From Arcanobacterium sp. S3PF19 (GTDB lineage Bacteria > Actinomycetota > Actinomycetes > Actinomycetales > Actinomycetaceae), in NCBI RefSeq assembly GCF_000758825.1, contig NZ_JRMX01000014.1, forward strand, positions 186,001 to 250,000: a stretch of 64,000 bases of DNA. The letters run 5' to 3'. Each line of letters opens with the position of its first letter. Within the stretch, counting starts at the first letter, position 1. A program made the translations under genes and the position numbers. Shown here in pieces: positions 45,451-56,084 of the stretch. Below the pieces are notes generated by a model, which was given only the letters and a program-made list of their open reading frames with translations, was not told the DNA's origin and did not search any database.

Positions 45451-45768
45451 ATTTTATATAATTGCCTTTCACAGGTATTTTTTCAACCGATTTCATATAT
45501 TGCGATAAAATTTTCCCACTTTTTGTATGTTATGCCCGGACCCGTGTCGGTATTTGGGAAGTTCTTCCCGATATAATCGGGTTTTGCTGTGATTTTATAC
45601 GCTAAGCATTCCCTAATTCCTGCGGGCCGGAACGTTTTTGCCCGAACTTTGTTTTCGCCCGGCGGAAATTTGTTTTTACAAATTTGTCATACGTTTTGCG
45701 CGGGGGTGTCTGATGCGGCACGCGGTGTGAAACAGTGCAGCCCGAAACGGCCATATTTTCAGCGGATT

Positions 45769-46006
45769 TTATTCACAGCTGTGGAAAAATTTATTAAATT
45801 TTGTGGACAAGTGGATATTTTTTATACACAGGGTGTTTATAACCGCGCGGATCCGCGCTGCCGTGTTCCGCCTCATTTCAGATTCCGCGTTGTTTTCCGA
45901 ATTGGTTTCGGGCAGAAAAATTCTGTGGAGCGCGGTGGGATGATTGCCCTACGGCATCCGGATGCGGGGGATTTTATGGAAAGGAGTGTGGAGATTTTGT
46001 GGAAAC
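45769..46006. promoter_or_regulatory. Cluster of DnaA-box-like sequences
   Basis: Within 62 bases there are TTATTCACA (45769-45777), TTTTCCACA on the minus strand (45788-45780), a perfect TTGTCCACA on the minus strand (45810-45802) and TTATACACA (45822-45830). These surround an A/T-rich core (AAATTTATTAAATTT). GTTTCCACA follows on the minus strand (46006-45998). TTTTCCACA and GTTTCCACA are the same two variants seen between dnaA and dnaN. It could be a DnaA control or titration site, or part of an origin. Confidence 0.6.
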
Positions 46007-46110
46007 GGGTCCTTTCCGCGCGTTGTCCCGGCGGGGATATACACATGGTTTTTTGTTCTTTCCCCGGCGGAAAACGGTTGCCGGAAAAAATAGTGAGATA
46101 TTACGCAGAC

Positions 46111-46158
46111 ACACACCATGTAGTGGTTTGTGCAAAGGGCACATACTAGGTGTAGTGT
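46111..46158 (+). promoter_or_regulatory. Paired NrdR boxes upstream of nrdHIEF
   Basis: Two 16-base sites, 46111-46126 (ACACACCATGTAGTGG) and 46143-46158 (ATACTAGGTGTAGTGT), resemble the NrdR consensus ACACTATATATAGTGT, ending in TAGTGK. They are 32 bases apart, about three helical turns, the spacing usual for paired NrdR boxes. NrdR would repress nrdHIEF when dATP is plentiful. Confidence 0.78.
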
Positions 46159-46248
46159 TTACTTGTATTGTTCGGAAATGGATAAAGCAGTAAAAATTTA
46201 GACATACGGCACCGAAATTCTCGGAACACAGAAACAGGAGAAGGAGTA

Positions 46249-46497
46249 ATGAGCATAACGGTTTACACCAAGCCTTCGTGCGTTCAGTGCAACGCCACAA
46301 AGCGTGCCCTGAAGAAAAACGGACTGGAATTCAGCGAAGTTGATCTGACCGAAGACGAAGAGGCACTTGCCACGGTGAAGGCGCTGGGATACAGGCAGGC
46401 TCCGGTCGTGTTTGCGAACGGCGACCACTGGGCAGGATACCGTCCGGACAAAATCAAAGCCCTGGCCCGGATTTCGGCGCAGGCCGTCACGGCTTAA
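46249..46497 (+). CDS. nrdH: Glutaredoxin-like protein NrdH
   Basis: Electron donor of class Ib ribonucleotide reductase. The 82-residue protein has the redox motif CVQC in YTKPSCVQCNATKRAL, the cis-Pro in GYRQAPVVF and the NrdH-type tail WAGYRPDKIKALA. The ATG follows a GGAGAAGGAG ribosome site. It is the first gene of nrdHIEF, under two NrdR boxes, and a structured 115-base gap separates it from nrdI. Confidence 0.95.
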   Translation: MSITVYTKPSCVQCNATKRALKKNGLEFSEVDLTEDEEALATVKALGYRQAPVVFANGDHWAGYRPDKIKALARISAQAVTA

Positions 46498-46507
46498 ACA
46501 GCACGGG

Positions 46508-46579
46508 CGCATACAGAGTCGGCCGGAGTTAAAATTTCGGTTTTAACCCCGGCTTCTTTGCGCAAAGACGCTGTATGCG
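46508..46579 (+). repeat. Nested inverted repeats between nrdH and nrdI
   Basis: An inner hairpin pairs 46522-46534 with 46541-46553 (12 of 13 bases, arms GCCGGAGTTAAAA and TTTTAACCCCGGC, loop TTTCGG). An outer pair CGCATACAG (46508-46516) with CTGTATGCG (46571-46579) encloses it. On RNA this would form a two-level structure in the intercistronic gap. The inner stem followed by TTCTTT may act as a leaky terminator. Confidence 0.6.
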
Positions 46580-46612
46580 GCCATACCGACGGTATTTTGG
46601 GAGACGGTAACG

Positions 46613-47014
46613 GTGGTTAATATCGTTTATTTTTCTTCTGCCACAAACAACACAAAACGATTCGTGGAAAAACTGGGCTATCCCGCCCGGCGCATTCCCC
46701 TGCGGCGGAACGATGAATTTTTACGGGTAAGCGAAGAATATGTGCTTATCGTTCCGACCTACGGAGGGGGAAACGCGAAAGGCGCGGTGCCCAAGCAGGT
46801 GATCAGGTTTCTCAACGACAGCCAAAACCGCTCTCTGCTGCGCGGGGTGATCTCCGGGGGAAACACAAATTTCGGCACGGCCTACTGCATGGCGGGAGAA
46901 ATTATTGCGGCAAAAACCCATGTGCCGCATATGTATAAATTTGAACTTCTGGGCACATCCGAAGATGTGGAGAAAGTACGTAAAGGATTGGAAGAATTTT
47001 GGACACAACTCTGA
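46613..47014 (+). CDS. nrdI: Flavodoxin-like protein NrdI
   Basis: Flavoprotein that supplies the oxidant for building the manganese-tyrosyl cofactor of NrdF. The 133 residues carry the flavin phosphate loop [17 protein letters not shown], the [20 protein letters not shown] segment and the [18 protein letters not shown] loop typical of NrdI. Its start is a GTG, and its end overlaps nrdE by 16 bases. Confidence 0.95.
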   Translation: MVNIVYFSSATNNTKRFVEKLGYPARRIPLRRNDEFLRVSEEYVLIVPTYGGGNAKGAVPKQVIRFLNDSQNRSLLRGVISGGNTNFGTAYCMAGEIIAAKTHVPHMYKFELLGTSEDVEKVRKGLEEFWTQL

Positions 47015-49146
47015 CAGACACCGGCGAAGAAATTACGGATCCGGCGCTTGACTACCATTCGCTCAATGCCCGGCTGAACCTGTACAGCAGCGAAGGAAAA
47101 ATCCAGTTTGAAGCGGACAGGGCGGCGGCAAGGCAGTATTTTCTGCAGCACGTAAACAAAAACACCGTCTATTTCCACGATTTGGAAGAAAAACTGGAGT
47201 ATCTGACCGAAGAGGGATACTACGAAAAACGGGTGCTGGACATGTACAGTCCCGAATTTATCAAGTCGCTGTATAAAGCCTGCTATGCCCATAAATTCAG
47301 GTTTCCCACATTCCTGGGGGCGTTCAAATACTATACGTCTTATACACTGAAAACTTTCGACGGAACCCGCTATCTGGAGCGGTACGAAGACCGCGTCTGC
47401 ATGGTTGCCCTTACGCTTGCCGAGGGCAGTGAGCAGAGGGCGGAGGAAATTATGGAAGAGATTATCTGCGGCCGCTTTCAGCCTGCCACGCCGACTTTTC
47501 TCAATGCGGGCAAAGCCGCGCGCGGCGAGCTGGTTTCCTGCTTTCTGCTGCGCGTCGAAGACAACATGGAATCCATTTCGCGGGCGGTAAATTCGTCCCT
47601 GCAGCTTTCCAAACGCGGCGGAGGCGTTGCGCTCAACCTTTCCAATCTGCGTGAAATGGGCGCGCCGATCAAGAAAATCCAAAATCAGTCTTCCGGTGTA
47701 AACCCGGTGATGAAAATACTCGAAGACGCATTTTCCTATGCGAATCAGCTGGGAGCCAGACAGGGCGCGGGCGCGGTTTATCTCCATGCGCATCACCCGG
47801 ATATTATGCGTTTTCTCGACACAAAGCGCGAAAACGCAGACGAAAAAATCCGGATTAAAACGCTTTCGCTGGGTGTCATTATTCCCGATATTACCTTTGA
47901 GCTGGCGAAGAAGAATGCCGATATGTATCTTTTTTCGCCTTATGACGTAGAACGCGTATACGGTGTTCCGTTCACCGAGATTTCCGTTACCGAAAAGTAT
48001 GAGGAAATGGTAAACGATAAGCGGATTCGGAAATCGAAAATAAACGCCAGACATTTCTTCCAGACGCTGGCGGAAATCCAGTTTGAATCCGGATACCCCT
48101 ATATCCTATTTGAGGATACGGTAAACCGGGCAAATCCGATTGCCGGAAAAGTGACGATGTCCAATCTCTGCTCGGAGATTCTGCAGGTTTCCGAGGCGTC
48201 GGAATTTAATCCCGATCTTTCGTACAAAAAAATCGGAAAAGATATTTCCTGCAACCTGGGTTCGCTGAACATTGCCAAAACGATGGATTCGCCCGATTTC
48301 GGAAAAACCGTCGAAACGGCAATCAGGGCTCTGACGGCAGTGTCCGATCAGTCCGATATTTCCAGTGTGCCTTCCGTCGAACGCGGAAACAGAATGTCGC
48401 ATGCGATCGGTCTCGGGCAGATGAATCTGCACGGTTTCCTGGGCAGGGAACGGATTCACTACGGCAGCGAAGAAGCGCTCGATTTTACGAATATGTATTT
48501 CTATACGGTTGTGTATCACGCTATCCGCGCTTCGATGACGATTGCCCGCGAACGCGGTGAAAAGTTCGACAACTTTGAAAATTCGCGGTACGCCGACGGC
48601 ACGTTTTTCAGGAAATACACGGAGAAAACGTGGGAGCCGAAAACGCAGCGTGTTCGCGAACTGTTTGCAAATATCCATATTCCCACCCGGCAGGATTGGC
48701 GCGAACTGCAGGCGGATGTGGAAAAATACGGGATGTACAACCAAAATCTGCAGGCGGTTCCGCCTACGGGGTCCATTTCATACATCAACAATTCGACGTC
48801 CTCCATTCACCCGATTGTGTCGCGGATAGAGATCCGCAAAGAAGGAAAAATCGGACGTGTTTACTATCCGGCGGCCTATATGACCAATGACAATCTGGAA
48901 TATTATAAGGATGCGTATGAAATCGGCCCGCAGGCGATTATAGATACCTATGCGGTTGCCACGCAGCACGTGGATCAGGGTCTCTCCCTTACGCTGTTTT
49001 ACCCGGATACCGTGACCACGCGCGATGTAAACAAAAACTATATCTACGCATGGAGAAAGGGAATCAAGACTCTCTACTATATGCGTATCCGGCAGGCGGC
49101 ACTGGACGGCACGGAAGTGGACGGCTGTGTCTCCTGTATGCTCTGA
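46999..49146 (+). CDS. nrdE: Class Ib ribonucleotide reductase, large subunit NrdE
   Basis: Reduces ribonucleoside diphosphates to deoxy forms. The 715-residue protein has catalytic Cys in [13 protein letters not shown], the active-site loop SNLCSEIL, the second redox Cys region [13 protein letters not shown], the [18 protein letters not shown] segment and the C-terminal CVSC pair that NrdH reduces. It lacks the N-terminal allosteric cone of class Ia enzymes, as expected for NrdE. The start is a TTG inside the end of nrdI, implying coupled translation. A perfect hairpin follows its stop before nrdF. Confidence 0.95.
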   Translation: MDTTLTDTGEEITDPALDYHSLNARLNLYSSEGKIQFEADRAAARQYFLQHVNKNTVYFHDLEEKLEYLTEEGYYEKRVLDMYSPEFIKSLYKACYAHKFRFPTFLGAFKYYTSYTLKTFDGTRYLERYEDRVCMVALTLAEGSEQRAEEIMEEIICGRFQPATPTFLNAGKAARGELVSCFLLRVEDNMESISRAVNSSLQLSKRGGGVALNLSNLREMGAPIKKIQNQSSGVNPVMKILEDAFSYANQLGARQGAGAVYLHAHHPDIMRFLDTKRENADEKIRIKTLSLGVIIPDITFELAKKNADMYLFSPYDVERVYGVPFTEISVTEKYEEMVNDKRIRKSKINARHFFQTLAEIQFESGYPYILFEDTVNRANPIAGKVTMSNLCSEILQVSEASEFNPDLSYKKIGKDISCNLGSLNIAKTMDSPDFGKTVETAIRALTAVSDQSDISSVPSVERGNRMSHAIGLGQMNLHGFLGRERIHYGSEEALDFTNMYFYTVVYHAIRASMTIARERGEKFDNFENSRYADGTFFRKYTEKTWEPKTQRVRELFANIHIPTRQDWRELQADVEKYGMYNQNLQAVPPTGSISYINNSTSSIHPIVSRIEIRKEGKIGRVYYPAAYMTNDNLEYYKDAYEIGPQAIIDTYAVATQHVDQGLSLTLFYPDTVTTRDVNKNYIYAWRKGIKTLYYMRIRQAALDGTEVDGCVSCML

Positions 49147-49153
49147 CTAAATG

Positions 49154-49183
49154 TTTCGGGCCCGGGCCGCCCCGGGCCCGAAA
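49154..49183 (+). repeat. Perfect hairpin between nrdE and nrdF
   Basis: TTTCGGGCCCGGG (49154-49166) and CCCGGGCCCGAAA (49171-49183) form a flawless 13-bp, very GC-rich stem with loop CCGC, eight bases after the nrdE stop. No T-run follows, so a plain terminator is unlikely; it could block message decay or slow ribosomes and so set the NrdE:NrdF ratio. Confidence 0.8.
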
Positions 49184-49250
49184 CGGACAGCCGCAAATTC
49201 GCGGCGAAAAGCGGAAAACGGAAAAGACGTGAACAAAAGGAACGGAATAG

Positions 49251-50234
<984 letters not shown>

Positions 50235-50259
50235 ACGGGAGTCTGCGGGAGGTTTTTAA

Positions 50260-50871
50260 GTGCCGTATCGGATTTTGGTTGTATGTACGGGAAATATCTG
50301 CCGTTCCCCGATGGGGGAGATAGTGCTGCGGGAGAAAATCAGCCGTTTGCCGGAAGCGGAAAACCGGAAAGAGGGGAATTCTGCCGCGCGTACGCCGGCG
50401 CGTCCGACGGTGGGTTCAGCCGGTGTTTCGGATGAGGAACACGGCCATTATCTGGATCCGCGGGCGGCACAGATTCTACGGGAAAACGGCTATCCGCTGC
50501 CTCGGGAACACCGGGCACACCTTGCCACGCGCGAAGAGCTGAGCCGGGCGGATTTGATTTTGCCAATGACGCTCGGTCAGGCGCGTGCATTAAGGCCAAT
50601 GCTCAAAGCGGCCGGCGCGGATCCGGCCAAAGTTCACCTGTGGCGGGAATTCGACGGTACGGCTCCGCTGTTTCCCCGCGGTGTATATGCTCCCGGCGCA
50701 CCGCTGGGGGAAGACAGCGGCGCGCCGGGGTCGCGGCAGGAAAATTTCTACACTTCGGACGGGCGTTTTGATGTGCCTGATCCGTGGTACGGTTCCGTAG
50801 ACGGCTTTCGTAAAACACTGAAAACGGTAGAAAACGGAGCTGCGGGAATTATAGATTATCTGTATCGGTAG
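50260..50871 (+). CDS. Low-molecular-weight protein-tyrosine phosphatase
   Basis: The phosphate-binding loop VVCTGNICRSPMGE at the N-terminus contains the nucleophile Cys and Arg, and DVPDPWYGSVDGF near the end holds the general-acid Asp. At 203 residues it is longer than the usual 150-160; extra material includes an insert around residues 30-45 and another around 140-165. The start is a GTG 25 bases after nrdF, so it may be transcribed with the reductase, though a role in that pathway is not known. It converges with the lipoprotein gene, whose stop is adjacent. Confidence 0.88.
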   Translation: MPYRILVVCTGNICRSPMGEIVLREKISRLPEAENRKEGNSAARTPARPTVGSAGVSDEEHGHYLDPRAAQILRENGYPLPREHRAHLATREELSRADLILPMTLGQARALRPMLKAAGADPAKVHLWREFDGTAPLFPRGVYAPGAPLGEDSGAPGSRQENFYTSDGRFDVPDPWYGSVDGFRKTLKTVENGAAGIIDYLYR

Positions 50872-51612
50872 CTATTTGGAAATTTTTGGTCTGCGGATCT
50901 GCTGATAGCGGTCTACGGCAGTGACTACCGAAGAACTGATAATTTTTCCGTCCTGCAGAATTTCGGATTTCAAAGTCAGATAATCTTTTGTGACATAAAA
51001 ACGAAACGTCCTGACGGGAATGCGCCCCTGCGGATCGCGGTTTTCGGCCGAGATTTTTGTAACTTCCCGCCCCAAAAGCGTGGTTTTTCCTTCTATGGAA
51101 TATGTCTGCTGCGGATCGGTTCCGGCTGCCCGAAGTTTCGGGTTCAGCATTGTTTCGAAATAACGCGGCATCCGGGAGATAAGGGCATAATTTTTGTCTG
51201 CGGAATCTGCGCCCGCCTCTTTCCAGGTTCCGTTTTGCCGGATAAACGTCTTTCCCTCAATCAGGATAATTTCCGCATTCGGCAGCGGGGCATTTGCTTT
51301 AGTATCGATTTTTACCGCCAGCGGACGCACATTCACAGCCGCTTTCGACACGGGTTTTCCGCCCGGACCGTAGTCTTCCTGCGTCCACCCTTTTATTTTC
51401 CCCAAAGATTCGGCAAGACAGAAAGAAATTTCCCGGGCACCGATCCGTTTTCCGCCCCGGGAAAGAGGATCGGTGCATTTGTCGGGGACAGCGGGAGCAT
51501 GCGCGGAAAGATCCGTATCCTGCCCTTTATGCGCCCTGTGTGCACACGAAGAAAGAGAAAGGCAGAGAAGTGCTGCGCATCCGGCGGCGTAAATTTTCTT
51601 TGCCGTATCCAT
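50872..51612 (-). CDS. Secreted lipoprotein, unknown function
   Basis: A 246-residue precursor with a lipoprotein signal (MDTAKKIYAAGCAALLCLSL, then lipobox LSSC at about residues 20-23). The mature part is rich in beta strands and includes EIILIEGKTFIRQNGTWKEA, ARISRMPRYFETMLN-like stretches and VRTFRFYVTKDYLTLKSEIL. This resembles the curved-sheet LolA/LprG-type lipoproteins of actinobacteria that carry lipids or peptides. The assignment to that fold is by pattern only. Its stop touches the phosphatase stop, and the next gene upstream on this strand is hrpA. Confidence 0.75.
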   Translation of the reverse strand: MDTAKKIYAAGCAALLCLSLSSCAHRAHKGQDTDLSAHAPAVPDKCTDPLSRGGKRIGAREISFCLAESLGKIKGWTQEDYGPGGKPVSKAAVNVRPLAVKIDTKANAPLPNAEIILIEGKTFIRQNGTWKEAGADSADKNYALISRMPRYFETMLNPKLRAAGTDPQQTYSIEGKTTLLGREVTKISAENRDPQGRIPVRTFRFYVTKDYLTLKSEILQDGKIISSSVVTAVDRYQQIRRPKISK

Positions 51613-51711
51613 TCCGTGTTCCTTTACGTTTCGCTTTACCTTACCTACCGATCATAATGCGTTCCCGTCCGGGGGCGAAAGCGCAAAGGGATTCTTTGGC
51701 CATGGGAAAAA

Positions 51712-54700
51712 TCAGCTTTCCAGCAGTTTGCGGATCCGCTGCACGGATACTTTTCCTTTTGTGCCCAACTGCTGGGCGAATAAAGAAATGCGCAGTTCTT
51801 CGAGCATCCACCGTGCCCGGGTTAGTTTCCGCAAAAGCTGCGGGTCGCATACGCCGGGCACAATCCGTTCCCCGAAATCGCAGATCAGATCTTCCGTCTC
51901 CCTGATCTGCAGAGAAAAGGCGTCGTCGGCAAAGAGCTTTTCGCCGGCTTTTTCCAGTCGGATGTATGCCCCGCGCAGATAGCGCGGTATCTGCGCCAGA
52001 TATTCCTCCGGTGTGGCAAAAATAAAACCCGGGAAAATAAGGTTTGCGATCTGTTCCCTGATTTCCCCCGCAACGGGAGCCAGAAGCGGGGCGGATGTGC
52101 GCCCCAAAAGCGATTCCAGTTCCGCCTGTGCGGAGAAAATGTGTGTGCAGATCTGCGCCAGCCGGTATGTTTCGTCTTCGCTTTTTTCCCGAATTATTTT
52201 CCGCAGGGATTCGTATTCGCTTTCGGTGCGCACGTTTCCCAACTGTATTTTTTCCTGCTTTGCCGCGCGTGCGGCAGTGTTTCTCACCGCCTGCAGCTGC
52301 AGATCCGCCACGAGATCCGCCGTATCGGCATACGGCGATCCTCCCAGAAGCAGGCTCTGCGCACCCGTCCAGCGTGAAGTTATTCTGCCGTCGGGCAGGG
52401 CGAGTTCGTTTTTCAGCAGCAGCACGAGTCCGTTTGTGTGAACCTGCCGCCGCTGCTGCGCATCGGCCAGAATCTGCAGCGCAACCCCGCTTTTGCGGGT
52501 GGGAAGGCGCAGTGTCTGCCCGTAAATTCTACGTTCCTGCGTGTTTTGGGCAACCAGTGCCGGGTAGCCGCGCACGCAGATATTGCCCGGGCCCGGGGTT
52601 TCCAGCACTTCCGGGATAATGCCGTTCGGTATCTGTTTCCATGATGTCAGATTTCCTGCGGGGGAGATCTGCGGCTTCGTTTCCGGATGCCCGCCGCGCC
52701 CTGCGCCGCGCGTCTTTTCCGCCGCGGACGAATTGCGCGTTTTGCTGCCGCCCGGGCCGGTGTTTTCTTCCATCGCGTGTGCCACTGCCGAAGACACAAC
52801 CGAGGAAACCGCTTTTTGCGTCTGCGGGGCAAGGGCACGCTGCAGCCGGGTGAGCGAATCTCCCTGATCCAGCACGGCTCCCCTTTCCGAACGGATCAGA
52901 AAGGAAATTTTCAGATGTTCGGGCAGATTGGTCTGCTGCCACTGCCCATCGTCGACAGTTACTCCCCGCAGCCTGAAAACAGCGTCGGAAAAAGCCTTCC
53001 GAAAGGGGATATGGTCGCGGTGCACGGCTTCTTCCCACGGCGGAAGACATGCCATGATCTGCCGTGCCGCATCGGGTGCGGGTACCAGCTGTTTTCGTAC
53101 AGGCTTCGGCAGGGCGCGGATAGTGCCAAGAGTCAGTTCCTCCAGCATTCCGGGCACAAGCCAGTCGAAACCCGTGTCTTTGATTTGCGCCAGCAGCGTG
53201 ACGGGGATTTCAATCGTGAGCCCGTCATCGTATTTTCCGGGGTTAAAACCGTAACGGATGGGAAGCGTAATTTCGCCCTGATGCCATGTGTTGGGAAAAT
53301 CGTGCGGTGCGGCACGGTTTTCCCCCAATAAAAATTCTTCCGTGAAATTCAGCAGATCCGGATTTTTTCCGCGTTCTTTCTTCCACCAGGCGTCAAAATG
53401 GCGTGCGGAAACGATATGGGCCGGGATTATGCGGTCGAAGAACGAAAATTGCTCTTCTTCGTCTGCAACCAGGGCGTATTCGCGCCTTCTGGCTTCCGTT
53501 TCATGCGCCTTTTCCAGGGCTGCCCTGTTGTGGGCGGCAAATTTGTGGTGGGTACGCCACTGATTTTGCACAAGCGCATGACGGATAAAAAGTTCGCGGG
53601 CAATCTCGCGGCAGTGTTCGCTTCCCGTTTTGGAAAGCAGCGTTTTTCGGTCCGCAACCAAAGTTATCCCATACAGAGTGACTTTTTCGCAGACCATCGC
53701 GGCGCCCATGCGCTGAGACCAAAACGGTTCCGAATAGCTCCGTTTTACCAGATGTTTTGCCGCTCTCTCTATCCATGCGGGATCGATTTTTGCCACTGTG
53801 CGTGCAAACAGACGGGATGTCTCCACCAATTCCGCGGCAATTACCCACTCCGGGCTGTGTTTATACAGACCGGATCCGGGCCAGATCACGAAATGCGTGC
53901 CGCGCGCTCCGCCGTAGTCGTGTTTGCGTTCGTCGCGGTGCCCGATATTGGACAGCAGACCGGTCAGCAGGGAACGGTGAATTGCGTCTGCCGCCGGCGC
54001 ATCGGAGTATTCCCCCACGTTTTTCACCGCCCGGATCACATCCCGGTGCTGCGTATTGTCGGTATCTTCCGCGGCTGCGCCGCGCAGCTGTGCCGGTGTG
54101 GGAAGCGTGATCGGTTTCAGATGGATTCCAAGCTGCTTTGCAGCCTGTTTCAGCTGGGTGACGACGTCCTGCCATTCCCGAAACCGCAGAAAATGCAGAT
54201 ATTCGGCTTTGCACATCCGGCGGAAAGCGGCACCCGAGAGTTCCCGCTGCTGCACACGCAGATATCGCCACAGATTCAGATAAGCCAGGAAGTCCGAGTT
54301 TTTATCGGTGAACCGGGCATGAAGGGCATCCGCCTGTGCCTTAAATTCTGCCGGGCGCTCGCGCATATCCTGCACGCTCATCGCCGCAACCAGAATCAGT
54401 ACTTCGCCGGCGCATCCGTTTTCCCCGGCAGAGAGCAGCATTTTGCCCAGCCGCGGATCGATGGGCAGCCCGGCCAGAGACTTCCCGGTCCGTGTCAGAC
54501 GCAGCTTTCCGTCTGTGTCTGTTTTTATCGCTCCTATTTCTTCCAGGAGCTGTGTTCCCGCACGTACTGCGCGCGTATCGGGCGGATCTATGAACGGGAA
54601 GTGCTTTGCGTCTCCCAGATTCAGAGCCGTCATCCGCAAAATAACGGATGAGAGCGATGTGCGCAGAATTTCCGGTTCCGTGAACGCCGGGCGCGAAAGA

Positions 54701-55920
54701 AAATCCTGTTCGGAATAGAGACGGATGGCAATTCCGTCCGCCACACGTCCGCATCTTCCCGAACGCTGGTTTGCGGAGGCTTGGGAAATCGGCTCTATCG
54801 GAAGACGCTGGACTTTTGTTTTGTTGGAAAAACGCGAGATTCTGGCGGTTCCGGGATCAATTACGCATCGGATTCCGGGGACTGTGAGCGATGTTTCGGC
54901 AATGTTCGTGGAAAGTATTATCCGCCGGTGTTTGGGGTGTGAAAAAATCCGGTGCTGTTCGGCGGAGGAAAGACGGGAAAACAGCGGAAGAACTTCGACC
55001 GCCCCGGGGATGTCGGATGTGCCGCCCGGGGGAATATAGCGTGTTTTCAGGGCGTCGCGAAAAGCTTTTTCGGTTTCGCGTATCTCTCCCTCGCCGGAGA
55101 GAAAAACGAGGATATCTCCCTGTGATGCGGTGAACAGCTCGCGTGCGGCTTCCAGAATTCCGCTTATCTGATCGGCCGCACCGTGTTTCTCCGTTTGCGT
55201 TTCCGCAGCGCCGTCATCCGGCAGATACCCGTTTTCCGGCGGGCGGTAGCGTATTTCCACCGGATATGTGCGTCCTGTGACGTTGATAACCGGTGCTTTG
55301 CTCCCGGCCGTGCCGCCGTAGCGGTGCAGGCCGAAATGGGCCGCAAATTTTTGCGAGTCGATGGTTGCGGAAGTGACGATCAGTTTCAGATCTTTTCGTT
55401 TGGGCAGGAGATTTGCCAGATATCCAAGGAGAAAATCGATGTTGAGCGACCGCTCGTGGGCTTCGTCGATAATAATTGTGTCGTAGCGCAGGAGAAGGGG
55501 ATCGGATTGGATTTCGGCGAGCAAAATGCCGTCTGTCATCAGTTTGATTAATGTATTTTCCGACACGGTTTCGTTGAATCTGACCTGATATCCGACAATT
55601 CCGCCCGTCTGCGTGCCCAGTTCGCGCGAGATTCTCTCGGCTACCGCGCGTGCCGCGATTCTGCGGGGCTGGGTGTGTCCGATCAGTCCGTTTATTCCCC
55701 GTCCGAGTTCGAGACATATTTTGGGCAGCTGAGTGGTTTTTCCGGATCCCGTTTCCCCGGAGACAATCACGACCTGGCTGCGTTTGATGGCTTCTGCTAT
55801 TTCCGCGCGTTTTGCACAGACGGGGAGCTCTTCCGGGTAGGTGATATCCGGCACGCTCTGTGCGCGCATCAGGAGCTGTTGGGGTGTAAACGGTTTTGGC
55901 ACACATATATTGTGGCACAT
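51712..55920 (-). CDS. hrpA: ATP-dependent RNA helicase HrpA
   Basis: DEAH-box helicase of about 1400 residues that acts on RNA and helps rescue stalled ribosomes in E. coli. The N-terminal motor holds GETGSGKTTQLPKI (Walker A), IIIDEAHERSLNIDFLLGYL (DEAH), VTSATID and QRSGRCGRVADGIA. Ratchet, OB and a long C-terminal DUF3418 region follow, including PIRYGFNPGKYDDGLTIEIP and FLIRSERGAVLDQGDSLTRL. The ATG at 55920 is preferred; a frame extending to 56007 adds an unlikely leader. It is divergent from nrdD, whose NrdR box lies 127 bases away. Confidence 0.95.
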   Translation of the reverse strand: MCHNICVPKPFTPQQLLMRAQSVPDITYPEELPVCAKRAEIAEAIKRSQVVIVSGETGSGKTTQLPKICLELGRGINGLIGHTQPRRIAARAVAERISRELGTQTGGIVGYQVRFNETVSENTLIKLMTDGILLAEIQSDPLLLRYDTIIIDEAHERSLNIDFLLGYLANLLPKRKDLKLIVTSATIDSQKFAAHFGLHRYGGTAGSKAPVINVTGRTYPVEIRYRPPENGYLPDDGAAETQTEKHGAADQISGILEAARELFTASQGDILVFLSGEGEIRETEKAFRDALKTRYIPPGGTSDIPGAVEVLPLFSRLSSAEQHRIFSHPKHRRIILSTNIAETSLTVPGIRCVIDPGTARISRFSNKTKVQRLPIEPISQASANQRSGRCGRVADGIAIRLYSEQDFLSRPAFTEPEILRTSLSSVILRMTALNLGDAKHFPFIDPPDTRAVRAGTQLLEEIGAIKTDTDGKLRLTRTGKSLAGLPIDPRLGKMLLSAGENGCAGEVLILVAAMSVQDMRERPAEFKAQADALHARFTDKNSDFLAYLNLWRYLRVQQRELSGAAFRRMCKAEYLHFLRFREWQDVVTQLKQAAKQLGIHLKPITLPTPAQLRGAAAEDTDNTQHRDVIRAVKNVGEYSDAPAADAIHRSLLTGLLSNIGHRDERKHDYGGARGTHFVIWPGSGLYKHSPEWVIAAELVETSRLFARTVAKIDPAWIERAAKHLVKRSYSEPFWSQRMGAAMVCEKVTLYGITLVADRKTLLSKTGSEHCREIARELFIRHALVQNQWRTHHKFAAHNRAALEKAHETEARRREYALVADEEEQFSFFDRIIPAHIVSARHFDAWWKKERGKNPDLLNFTEEFLLGENRAAPHDFPNTWHQGEITLPIRYGFNPGKYDDGLTIEIPVTLLAQIKDTGFDWLVPGMLEELTLGTIRALPKPVRKQLVPAPDAARQIMACLPPWEEAVHRDHIPFRKAFSDAVFRLRGVTVDDGQWQQTNLPEHLKISFLIRSERGAVLDQGDSLTRLQRALAPQTQKAVSSVVSSAVAHAMEENTGPGGSKTRNSSAAEKTRGAGRGGHPETKPQISPAGNLTSWKQIPNGIIPEVLETPGPGNICVRGYPALVAQNTQERRIYGQTLRLPTRKSGVALQILADAQQRRQVHTNGLVLLLKNELALPDGRITSRWTGAQSLLLGGSPYADTADLVADLQLQAVRNTAARAAKQEKIQLGNVRTESEYESLRKIIREKSEDETYRLAQICTHIFSAQAELESLLGRTSAPLLAPVAGEIREQIANLIFPGFIFATPEEYLAQIPRYLRGAYIRLEKAGEKLFADDAFSLQIRETEDLICDFGERIVPGVCDPQLLRKLTRARWMLEELRISLFAQQLGTKGKVSVQRIRKLLES

Positions 55921-56046
55921 TTTCCGCACTCTTTTTGCGCCGTTTTCCCCTTCCCGGAAAAGAGAAAAGATGGGTGTGGGGGTGTATCGGAAAAGTACAC
56001 AAAACACGCGTGCGGAGAAGTTTTAATTTTTGAAAAATACCCTTAG

Positions 56047-56062
56047 AATCTATATCTAGTGG
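56047..56062 (+). promoter_or_regulatory. NrdR box and promoter of nrdDG
   Basis: AATCTATATCTAGTGG at 56047-56062 matches the NrdR consensus core CTATATnTAGTG almost perfectly. A TTGAAA at 56030-56035 could be the -35, placing the box over the -10 region, so bound NrdR would block transcription. A second, weaker box could not be found at the usual spacing. Confidence 0.72.
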
Positions 56063-56084
56063 TTAAAAAAAAATAGGACGCAAT

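Larger units (their letters stand above)
45451..46248. other. Long intergenic regulatory region before nrdH
   Basis: About 800 bases lie between the divergent Fur-nucleosidase and nrdH genes. A 186-codon frame (45589-46149) exists but its product shows no protein-like pattern and it overlaps the regulatory motifs, so I treat the region as non-coding. It holds a cluster of DnaA-box-like sites with an A/T-rich core near 45.8 kb and a pair of NrdR boxes near 46.1 kb. Confidence 0.6.

Noticed and set aside
45589-46149. 186-codon plus-strand frame upstream of nrdH
   Set aside because: The product has no protein-like pattern or recognised motif, and the frame runs through DnaA-like boxes and one NrdR box, so the region is better explained as regulatory.
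53398-54651. 417-codon plus-strand frame opposite hrpA
   Set aside because: Shadow of the helicase gene; no domain pattern.
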